Shown here in pieces: positions 57,830 through 64,000 of a stretch of 64,000 nt of DNA (positions are counted from its first letter, which is position 1; every line of letters begins with the position of its first letter). The translations under genes and the position numbers were made by a program. The stretch covers positions 26,077-90,076 of the IMG/VR virus record IMGVR_UViG_3300042453_005575; one strand, 5' to 3'. The stretch comes from a virus. Below the pieces are notes generated by a model, which was given only the letters and a program-made list of their open reading frames with translations, searched no databases and was not told the origin of the DNA.

Positions 57830-58438
57830 ATGAGTATAGCAGTATTCGAACAACTTAATCTTGATGTTAACGATCAAACAGCTGACAAAACAATTGACGA
57901 CCTTAAAAAAGATATTGAAAGTACTAAAACAGCTATAACAAAGCAATTGTCGTCTGCCCCGAGTATCATAACCGAAGCTATAGAAAAATATAGAGCAATA
58001 AAACAAAATTTAAGTAGCCAAAAGGCTAAGTTGGCTGTGGCTATGCGTGAATTGGATGAAGAAACTCTGAAAACAAACAATGAAATTTCAAAGTTACAAA
58101 ATACTTTAGATATTTTATTATGCAAAGTCTCGCCAAAAACAAATCAATCTATATTACCTTTAGAAAAAAGAATGACTTTTGGTAATGTGGTTCTTGAAAC
58201 TTTTGTAGATAAGACGGTGCCCACTGTATCTAAAATTTTAACGTTAAAACAAATAGTTGAGCTAAACGAAGCTCATAAAATCACAATATGCCAAATCAAA
58301 TATTGGATTAAAAATGAAGGTAAAGATTATATAGAACAGACTAGTCGCCCGGTAGATACTAACGAAAGAGGCTTACGAACCTATTTTTTCAAATTAACCA
58401 AAGCTGGCCTAGAGCTAGCAAACAAAAACAATGCGTAA
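57830..58438 (+). CDS. Coiled-coil hypothetical protein
   Basis: The N-terminal two thirds of this 202-residue protein are coiled coil (KTIDDLKKDIESTKTAITKQ, LDEETLKTNNEISKLQNTL). The C-terminal part is a possible winged helix (KIKYWIKNEGKDYI-like ending). It overlaps the next gene by 8 bases. No family is recognised. Confidence 0.6.
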   Translation: MSIAVFEQLNLDVNDQTADKTIDDLKKDIESTKTAITKQLSSAPSIITEAIEKYRAIKQNLSSQKAKLAVAMRELDEETLKTNNEISKLQNTLDILLCKVSPKTNQSILPLEKRMTFGNVVLETFVDKTVPTVSKILTLKQIVELNEAHKITICQIKYWIKNEGKDYIEQTSRPVDTNERGLRTYFFKLTKAGLELANKNNA

Positions 58439-58670
58439 AACCACACGAAGCTACAGAAAACACGGCTATTGCCGTAAAGTCGTAAAAGGCGCTCGGTCAG
58501 ACCACGGTAAGCTGAACGGAAGTTTGGCTATAGATCAACCTTTGGAAATTTTCAAAGGTAAGCCGTGTTTGACAGACTTTCGGGATAAAGCAAAAAATCC
58601 TGAGAATAAAAGACGTTCTCCGTGGAGAGGACAAACAACTGCAAAATACAAAGACGAAGGTAACCAATGA
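58431..58670 (+). CDS. Basic hypothetical protein, 79 aa
   Basis: This Arg/Lys-rich protein (MRKTTRSYRKHGYCRKVVKG...) probably binds nucleic acid or is a small virion protein. It overlaps the next gene by 4 bases. Confidence 0.55.
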   Translation: MRKTTRSYRKHGYCRKVVKGARSDHGKLNGSLAIDQPLEIFKGKPCLTDFRDKAKNPENKRRSPWRGQTTAKYKDEGNQ

Positions 58671-58846
58671 AAAAAATGATACTGCTGCTATTACTCGTAA
58701 CAATCACTTATGCTTGGGCTAAATCGTACCAATATATATGTAATCGTTGCGGGTTTGTTGCGAGCTACGGAAAAATCGGAGCTTATCACTGCCCTAGTTG
58801 CCCGAAAGGCAATAGGTTTTATATGATGCCGATTAACTCGAAATAA
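58667..58846 (+). CDS. Exported zinc-ribbon peptide, 59 aa
   Basis: ATG 58667 overlaps the upstream stop (ATGA). The N-terminus is a signal peptide (KKMILLLLLVTITYAWA). The mature part contains a zinc ribbon (ICNRCG near 24-29, HCPSCP near 41-46). A secreted rubredoxin-like knuckle this small is unusual. It is followed directly by a terminator, which supports it as the last gene of the unit. Confidence 0.65.
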   Translation: MKKMILLLLLVTITYAWAKSYQYICNRCGFVASYGKIGAYHCPSCPKGNRFYMMPINSK

Positions 58847-58851
58847 GGTAT

Positions 58852-58879
58852 AAAAGAGGGTTCTATCCCCTCTTTTTTT
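58852..58879 (+). terminator. Rho-independent terminator
   Basis: AAAAGAGGG at 58852-58860 pairs with CCCTCTTTT at 58868-58876 and is followed by more T's. It closes the 57154-58846 unit. Confidence 0.88.
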
Positions 58880-58914
58880 AGCTATTAGCCCCTTAGTAAA
58901 TATTAGGCTATAAA

Positions 58915-58957
58915 TTGGTATAGTTATATGAGACAAAGAGAGCTACCAACTCTCTTT
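58915..58957 (+). promoter_or_regulatory. Extended -10 promoter with start-site hairpin
   Basis: TTGGTATAGT at 58915-58924 is followed by AAAGAGAG/CTCTCTTT (58935-58942 and 58950-58957), a perfect 8-bp hairpin starting about 4 bases after the expected start. It serves the gene at 58982. The arrangement matches the elements at 44663, 55701 and 59658. Confidence 0.65.
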
Positions 58958-58981
58958 AGGTATTATTTTTAATATAACAAT

Positions 58982-59593
58982 ATGAAACAACTGATGCTTA
59001 ATTTACAGCCGCAAGCCCCTACAGAGGCTGTTCTTATTATTGACGGAAGAATAGTGAAGAAAGTTGTGAGTAGCCTCGACATGTCAGAAAAAATTAGTGT
59101 GATGGAATATATCCCAAAATGGGGTGCGCTTGCAAAATATGCCAACGCAGAGCTTTCAAAAATAAATAATAGAATGCGTTGGAAAAGATATTATTTTGAA
59201 TTTGGTGAAATACAAGAATTAGAAATTTTTCATAAAAGTTTAAACAAAAAATTTCTTAAAGATTTCAAACCGGTTCTTATATCGACTAAAGCAGAAGAAG
59301 AAGGAAAAGATAAACTAAAAGAATTTATTGAGTTTTTGGGTCGAAAAAATTCACATATAGTTTTAGTCACGGATGATTATAATTTGATACCTTCTTTGGC
59401 TGATATAAAAAGTAAAAACAACGAATCCAGGTCTGTTGTTTTTTGCGGGTACTTGGAGCCCGCCACAACAGAGGCGTTAAAACAATATGACATCGATTGC
59501 TGGGACATTGTATCTAGTTGCAAAGCAGCTAGAGAAATACCGACGTTCAAGCCCATCAACTCTGAAGAATTCGACCCTTCAAAGTTGTTATAA
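58982..59593 (+). CDS. NYN/PIN-like domain protein
   Basis: This 203-residue protein has AVLIIDGRIV near 17-26 as the first acidic strand. HIVLVTDDYNLIPSLADI near 124-141 is the VxDDxD-like motif of NYN nucleases, and SVVFCGYLEPATTEALKQY and DCWDIV follow. PIN-fold RNases of this type cleave RNA. It forms a single-gene unit between its own promoter and terminator. Confidence 0.6.
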   Translation: MKQLMLNLQPQAPTEAVLIIDGRIVKKVVSSLDMSEKISVMEYIPKWGALAKYANAELSKINNRMRWKRYYFEFGEIQELEIFHKSLNKKFLKDFKPVLISTKAEEEGKDKLKEFIEFLGRKNSHIVLVTDDYNLIPSLADIKSKNNESRSVVFCGYLEPATTEALKQYDIDCWDIVSSCKAAREIPTFKPINSEEFDPSKLL

Positions 59594-59622
59594 AAGGAAA
59601 GGGTAGCGCCTTTCCTTTTTTT
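59592..59622 (+). terminator. Rho-independent terminator
   Basis: AAAGGAAAGG at 59593-59602 pairs with CCTTTCCTTT at 59609-59618 around a 6-nt loop, followed by T's. It overlaps the stop codon of the NYN-like gene. Confidence 0.9.
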
Positions 59623-59657
59623 AGCCCTCTACCCCCACTTCTATTAGCATAAATATA

Positions 59658-59701
59658 TTGGTATAACCTTGTGAAAGCCGGTTTTTATTTAACCGGTTTT
59701 C
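59658..59701 (+). promoter_or_regulatory. Extended -10 promoter with start-site hairpin
   Basis: TTGGTATAAC at 59658-59667 is followed by GAAAGCCGGTT at 59673-59683 pairing with AACCGGTTTTC at 59691-59701. The hairpin begins at the expected transcription start. It serves the gene at 59726. Confidence 0.65.
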
Positions 59702-59725
59702 TATCAACATAACCCAACCAACCAA

Positions 59726-60052
59726 ATGATAACAGAAAAAATAATGGAGTTTGAAAAAACTTTAAAAATCTACAGTCAAAACTTTCAAGACTGTGAATCA
59801 AACAGTATATTAGCAGATCAATTAGAAGACCACATCGCCGGGCTTGGTTTAACCATAATTCCTGTTTTACCTGTTTTGTTAGACCGGGGTTTAACAAACC
59901 AGCAAGATATTGTGGAAGTGTTCAAACATATCCGCCGCGTAATTAACCAAATTAAAAAAATAAAGACACCTTCTACCAACACTATATGTGTGGTAGAAAC
60001 ACTGAAATTATATCTTGTTTATGTACAGCATATGAATATCAGGAATAATTGA
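59726..60052 (+). CDS. Helical hypothetical protein, 108 aa
   Basis: This all-helical protein (EFEKTLKIYSQNFQDCE..., DIVEVFKHIRRVINQIKKI) has its own promoter and terminator. ATG 59744 is an alternative start. No family is recognised. Confidence 0.62.
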   Translation: MITEKIMEFEKTLKIYSQNFQDCESNSILADQLEDHIAGLGLTIIPVLPVLLDRGLTNQQDIVEVFKHIRRVINQIKKIKTPSTNTICVVETLKLYLVYVQHMNIRNN

Positions 60053-60060
60053 GCTTGATG

Positions 60061-60095
60061 AAAAAAGAGGAGCCTAAAAAAACTTCTCTTTTTTT
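60061..60095 (+). terminator. Rho-independent terminator
   Basis: AAAAAAGAGGAG at 60061-60072 pairs with CTTCTCTTTTTT at 60083-60094 (one G-U pair). It ends the 59726 gene. The next 130 bases are non-coding and contain TGGGATAAT at 60143-60151, a possible extended -10 for the 60229 gene. Confidence 0.82.
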
Positions 60096-60228
60096 AGCTA
60101 TCGCAACCCCCTCCTCCCCCCCGAGACAAACAACCACAATCGTGGGATAATGTATTGAATCTGCCCTGTATAGCATTACGCTTTCTGGCCCACAGATTTT
60201 AACCACCAACAAAATACTAAAACAACAT

Positions 60229-60669
60229 ATGATACCTGCAGTAATTCCACCAGCAATCGCTATCGCAAAAGTCGCATTCGCAGCCACCGGCGGCGCAGTC
60301 GCCGGAGGGGTAAGCGGCTTCTACATCGCTGGAAAAGCAATAGCAGTTGCAGAAAAAACCGGAAGTGCATTTAAATCACTAATGGTTCATCAGTCAACAA
60401 AAATTCAGCACGCGTTGGATAAACGTCGTGCTAAACAATTCGAAAAAGCCAAGATGAAGGCCAATTTAGCCGCTTTGAAAAAAGCAGTTAAACAAGAGGT
60501 CGTTCAAAACACCAACCCCGTGATTCAAGAAGAAGTAACCGGCATTGCTGTTTGCTCCACTTCTGGAACGGATGAACCTAAAAAATGGGGATGGTTCAAA
60601 AACCTTACTACTCGTAAGACACGAGTAGTTAAAATTACTCATCAACAACCTCAAGTTGTTGCTGGGTAA
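60229..60669 (+). CDS. Hypothetical protein with Ala/Gly-rich membrane segment
   Basis: The N-terminal 40 residues of this 146-residue protein form a small-residue hydrophobic segment (AKVAFAATGGAVAGGVSGFY) with GxxxG-like spacing. A basic helical domain follows (HALDKRRAKQFEKAKMKANL), with a polar tail. It might be membrane-inserted in the virion or host. It is followed by two hairpins. Confidence 0.58.
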   Translation: MIPAVIPPAIAIAKVAFAATGGAVAGGVSGFYIAGKAIAVAEKTGSAFKSLMVHQSTKIQHALDKRRAKQFEKAKMKANLAALKKAVKQEVVQNTNPVIQEEVTGIAVCSTSGTDEPKKWGWFKNLTTRKTRVVKITHQQPQVVAG

Positions 60670-60697
60670 TTTCCGCCATTTGGTGGTAGGGAAAACG

Positions 60698-60776
60698 CCG
60701 GTTTGAATGTGGGTGGGACTCTTATTCAAACCGGGGGGTGCTCTGCTTTCGAAAGATTGCGGGGCACCTTTTTTTT
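60698..60776 (+). terminator. Double hairpin with terminal T-run
   Basis: CCGGTTTGAAT at 60698-60708 pairs perfectly with ATTCAAACCGG at 60724-60734. A second stem, GGTGC at 60737-60741 with GCACC at 60764-60768, is followed by eight T's. The second is an intrinsic terminator. The first may be an additional barrier or stability element. Confidence 0.8.
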
Positions 60777-60844
60777 AGCTTGTAGGTGCTTTTCTTATTT
60801 TTTATAATAAAATATTGTAAAATACAAAAAAATAAAGCTATATT

Positions 60845-63800
60845 ATGGCTAATCAAACAATTCCTCAACTTCCTGAAGCCACAACTTCAGCGTCCTCTGA
60901 TTTATTTCTAATTTTCCAAAATGGCACTACAAAACGTATTACTAAGCAATCATTGTTTGCTAGCATCGTTGGAACCCCTGGCCCTGCAGGAAAAAGTGTT
61001 TTAAATGGCGCAGTAAACCCTTCTTCCTCGGTAGGCACGATTGGTGATTTTTATATCAACATATCTACACATAGAATTTTTGGACCTAAGGCTGCTAGCG
61101 GTTGGGGAACCGGAGCTCCTTTGTTAGGGCCTCAAGGGCCTCAAGGGCCTATGGGTACTTCAATTAAAGTTTTAGGTACAGTGAATTTGACTAGTGATTT
61201 GCCGAGCACAAATAATAAACTAGGCGATAGCTATATAGTAGCAAACACAGGAGATTTATGGGTATGGGGTGGGATTAACTGGACCAATGTTGGAAAAATT
61301 GTCGGTCCCGCGGGTCCACAAGGACCGCAAGGTCTGAAGGGCGATACCGGAGCAACAGGGCTGACCGGGCCCACGGGTGCCACGGGTCCCGCGGGTCCGC
61401 AAGGACCGCAAGGCTTAAAAGGTGACACCGGAGCAACAGGGCTAACCGGACCCGCAGGTGCCACAGGTCCGCAAGGACCGCAAGGGTTGAAGGGTGATAC
61501 CGGATTGACTGGTGCCACGGGTCCGCAAGGACCGCAAGGCTTGCAAGGAGTTAAGGGCGATACCGGAGATACAGGGCTAACCGGACCCACAGGTGCCACA
61601 GGTCCGCAAGGACCGCAAGGGTTGAAGGGTGATACCGGATTGACTGGTGCCACGGGTCCGCAAGGACCGCAAGGCTTGCAAGGTGACACAGGGCTAACCG
61701 GACCCGCAGGTCCGCAAGGACCGCAAGGGTTGAAGGGTGATACCGGATTGACTGGTGCCACAGGTCCGCAAGGACCGCAAGGATTAAAGGGCGACACCGG
61801 AGATACTGGGCTAACCGGACCCGCAGGTCCGCAAGGACCGCAAGGCTTGAAGGGAGATACTGGAGCTACAGGTCCGCAAGGTCCGCAAGGATTAAAGGGT
61901 GACACAGGGCTAACCGGACCCGCAGGCGCCACAGGTCCGCAAGGACCGCAAGGATTAAAGGGTGACACCGGAGCAACAGGGCTAACCGGACCCGCAGGCG
62001 CCGCAGGTCCGCAAGGACCGCAAGGCTTGCAAGGCTTAAAAGGTGACACTGGGTTAACCGGACCCACGGGCGCCACAGGTCCGCAAGGACCGCAAGGATT
62101 AAAGGGCGATGTAGGCGCAAGTGTTAGAATACTTGGAAGCGTAATTAATTCAAGCTTACTTCCAACTTTAAATAACACTTTAGGGGATAGTTATATAGTA
62201 GACGCTGATGGAGATTTATGGGTATGGAATGGCGCTAATTGGAGCAGTGTAGGACAAATCGTGGGTCCGCAAGGCTTGCAAGGAGTTAAGGGCGATACCG
62301 GAGCAACAGGGCTAACCGGACCCACAGGCGCCACAGGTCCGCAAGGACCGCAAGGCTTAAAAGGTGACACCGGAGCAACAGGGCTAACCGGACCCGCAGG
62401 TGCCACAGGTCCGCAAGGACCTCAAGGCTTGCAAGGAGTTAAGGGCGATACCGGAGCAACAGGGCTAACCGGACCCGCAGGTCCGCAAGGACCGCAAGGC
62501 TTAAAAGGTGACACCGGAGCAACAGGGCTAACCGGACCCGCAGGTCCGCAAGGACCGCAAGGCTTAAAAGGTGACACCGGAGCAACAGGGCTAACCGGAC
62601 CCACGGGTGCCACAGGTCCGCAAGGACCGCAAGGTCTGAAGGGCGACACCGGAGCAACAGGGCTAACCGGACCCGCAGGTGCCACGGGTCCCACAGGTCC
62701 GCAAGGACCTCAAGGCTTGCAAGGAGTTAAGGGCGATACCGGAGATATAGGGCTAACCGGACCCGTAGGTCCGCAAGGACCGCAAGGACCGCAAGGATTA
62801 AAGGGTGATACCGGATTGCCTGGCGCCACAGGTCCGCAAGGACCGCAAGGCTTGCAAGGAGTTAAGGGCGATACCGGAGATACAGGGCTAACCGGACCCG
62901 CAGGTCCGCAAGGACCGCAAGGACCGCAAGGATTAAAGGGTGACACCGGAGATACTGGGCTAACCGGACCCGCAGGTCCGCAAGGACCGCAAGGGTTGAA
63001 GGGTGATACCGGATTGACTGGTGCCGCAGGTCCGCAAGGACCGCAAGGAACTGCTGGGGCATCAGGAAAAAGCATCTTAAGCGGTATTGCAGATCCTGCT
63101 TCAAACACTGGTACTGACGGAGATTTCTATATTAACACAACTACAAATCTAATTTTTGGACCTAAAACTGCAGGGAATTGGGGTATAGGTACAGCAATAA
63201 TCGGACCACAAGGTGCCACAGGTCCGCAAGGACCGCAAGGGTTGAAGGGTGACACCGGAGCAACAGGGCTAACCGGACCCGCAGGTGCTACAGGTGCCGC
63301 AGGTCCGCAAGGACCGCAAGGGTTGAAGGGTGACACCGGAGATACTGGGCTAACCGGACCCGCAGGTCCGCAAGGACCGCAAGGCTTGCAAGGAGTTAAG
63401 GGCGATACCGGAGCAACAGGGCTAACCGGACCCGCAGGTGCTACAGGTGCCACAGGTCCACAAGGTGCTACAGGCGCTACAGGTCCGCAAGGACCGCAAG
63501 GACCGCAAGGTGCCACAGGTCCACAAGGTGCTACAGGCGCTACAGGTCCGCAAGGCCCTGCAGGTAGTGTGTTAGCCGCGGCCGCTTGGACTTGGAATAG
63601 TGGGCTTGTGAATGTCGAAAATAATACCGACACTATCATGCCTCTACCTACACAAATCTATAATACCGACACAGCAACATTTGAAAGAGTTAATAACCGC
63701 ATTAATATAAAAACTGCAGGAAAATACAGATTCACAGTTTTTTATAAATCTTTCGATATGCACAGCAATATTATATTTAGAATATTTTTACAATCCACAA

Positions 63801-64000
63801 CATCAAGCACATCCTCACTTCCTTTTACAAACGTGCGAAATTTAAGTAGGTGTATAGGAAATGGGCAGTCAGTCACAGATTCTGCAGAAAGAGCATGGTC
63901 AGACTCTGCTGTAATAGACGTAACTGGAAATACCTGGTACGCGATAGTTCTACTCGCGAATATAAATAGACCTTTCCCTTCAGGAAACGATGGAACTGCC
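60845..64000 (+). CDS. Collagen-like tail fibre protein (C-terminus outside window)
   Basis: One frame stays open for 1052 codons from ATG 60845 to the window edge. The N-terminus ([20 protein letters not shown]) resembles fibre head domains that attach to the virion. It is followed by Gly-X-Y collagen arrays interrupted by four small domains. Two of these are of the SVLNGAVNP...GDFYI type (about 60990-61130 and 63060-63210) and two of the [13 protein letters not shown]...GDLWVW type (about 61155-61305 and 62118-62263). After residue 905 begins a beta-rich C1q/TNF-like head ([19 protein letters not shown]). It probably forms a trimeric receptor-binding fibre. Confidence 0.85.
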   Translation, partial: MANQTIPQLPEATTSASSDLFLIFQNGTTKRITKQSLFASIVGTPGPAGKSVLNGAVNPSSSVGTIGDFYINISTHRIFGPKAASGWGTGAPLLGPQGPQGPMGTSIKVLGTVNLTSDLPSTNNKLGDSYIVANTGDLWVWGGINWTNVGKIVGPAGPQGPQGLKGDTGATGLTGPTGATGPAGPQGPQGLKGDTGATGLTGPAGATGPQGPQGLKGDTGLTGATGPQGPQGLQGVKGDTGDTGLTGPTGATGPQGPQGLKGDTGLTGATGPQGPQGLQGDTGLTGPAGPQGPQGLKGDTGLTGATGPQGPQGLKGDTGDTGLTGPAGPQGPQGLKGDTGATGPQGPQGLKGDTGLTGPAGATGPQGPQGLKGDTGATGLTGPAGAAGPQGPQGLQGLKGDTGLTGPTGATGPQGPQGLKGDVGASVRILGSVINSSLLPTLNNTLGDSYIVDADGDLWVWNGANWSSVGQIVGPQGLQGVKGDTGATGLTGPTGATGPQGPQGLKGDTGATGLTGPAGATGPQGPQGLQGVKGDTGATGLTGPAGPQGPQGLKGDTGATGLTGPAGPQGPQGLKGDTGATGLTGPTGATGPQGPQGLKGDTGATGLTGPAGATGPTGPQGPQGLQGVKGDTGDIGLTGPVGPQGPQGPQGLKGDTGLPGATGPQGPQGLQGVKGDTGDTGLTGPAGPQGPQGPQGLKGDTGDTGLTGPAGPQGPQGLKGDTGLTGAAGPQGPQGTAGASGKSILSGIADPASNTGTDGDFYINTTTNLIFGPKTAGNWGIGTAIIGPQGATGPQGPQGLKGDTGATGLTGPAGATGAAGPQGPQGLKGDTGDTGLTGPAGPQGPQGLQGVKGDTGATGLTGPAGATGATGPQGATGATGPQGPQGPQGATGPQGATGATGPQGPAGSVLAAAAWTWNSGLVNVENNTDTIMPLPTQIYNTDTATFERVNNRINIKTAGKYRFTVFYKSFDMHSNIIFRIFLQSTTSSTSSLPFTNVRNLSRCIGNGQSVTDSAERAWSDSAVIDVTGNTWYAIVLLANINRPFPSGNDGTA
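61306..63567 (+). repeat. Gly-X-Y coding repeat array
   Basis: Three blocks (about 61306-62117, 62264-63059 and 63211-63567) consist of near-identical 18-66-base units such as GGTCCGCAAGGACCGCAAGG encoding [16 protein letters not shown] and LTGPAG. Units differ by small insertions and substitutions, as expected from slippage and recombination. The repeats create long open frames on the opposite strand that encode CGPCGP-type repeats and are not genes. Confidence 0.9.

Noticed and set aside
61306-63567. CRISPR array interpretation of the regular repeats
   Set aside because: Units are contiguous, in frame and encode Gly-X-Y. There are no unique spacers of constant length, and no cas genes are present.
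61231-63639. Long minus-strand frames rich in [16 protein letters not shown] repeats
   Set aside because: They are the antisense of the Gly-X-Y repeat of the fibre gene. Repeat DNA with GGTCCGCAAGGACCG units is open on both strands. The plus frame is continuous for 1052 codons and has sensible non-repeat domains.

Overview
The window is part of the genome of a large tailed bacteriophage (Caudoviricetes). The evidence is a terminase large subunit cut by the left edge, a portal protein, a lysis cassette, a complete T4/SPO1-flavoured replication and recombination set, nine tRNA genes, two RNA ligases, and a collagen-like fibre gene that runs off the right edge. The DNA is AT-rich and densely coding. 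Start codons sit in A/T-rich contexts with no recognisable Shine-Dalgarno sequence. The lysis genes include a lipobox-bearing Rz1-like lipoprotein, which points to a Gram-negative host. The host cannot be named from this sequence. No capsid or tail-assembly genes are seen, so the genome extends well beyond the window.

Layout. 1-814 (minus): GpA-like terminase. 1.0-6.0 kb: AT-hook protein, a Ycf46-like AAA+ ATPase, and a string of small genes that includes Ycf35/DUF1257-like, DUF2997-like and WGR-like proteins. 6-17 kb: replication core with SbcD/gp47 and SbcC/gp46 nuclease subunits, UvsW-like helicase, zinc-TOPRIM primase, DnaB-like helicase, and a family A DNA polymerase with an N-terminal uracil-DNA-glycosylase-like domain. 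17-22.7 kb: Gp88-like protein, then a compact group with a candidate ubiquitin-like protein ending in Gly-Gly-Cys, a 686-residue unknown, a degenerate DnaQ-like protein, a JAMM/JAB isopeptidase-like protein and an E1/ThiF-like protein. 22.7-27 kb: putative ssDNA-binding protein, UvsX/RecA, RuvC-like resolvase and HhH-GPD glycosylase.

27-33.5 kb: tRNAs mixed with small genes, a UV-damage endonuclease, a hydroxylase-like protein and a structured intergenic region. 33.5-44.6 kb: phosphoribosyltransferase, LigB/MEMO-like protein, many small phage-type unknowns, two RNA ligases of different families, an ATP-dependent DNA ligase and a metallophosphoesterase. 44.7-47 kb: units bounded by promoters and terminators. 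47-52.4 kb (minus): M15 endolysin, holin candidate, spanin-like proteins, portal and an LpxH-like phosphoesterase. 52.4-64 kb: glycosyltransferase, a further metallophosphoesterase, a histone-like Lys/Ala-rich protein, three tRNAs, a NYN/PIN-like protein and the collagen-like fibre.

The genes form an autonomous replication, recombination and repair program, a tRNA supply and RNA-repair program, and lysis and receptor-binding functions. The most notable features are the putative phage Ubl/JAB/E1 set at 18.5-22.7 kb, the chloroplast/cyanobacteria-like Ycf46-Ycf35-DUF2997 cassette at 1.5-5.3 kb, and a recurrent element in which a TTGGTATA-type extended -10 promoter is followed by a hairpin at the expected transcription start.
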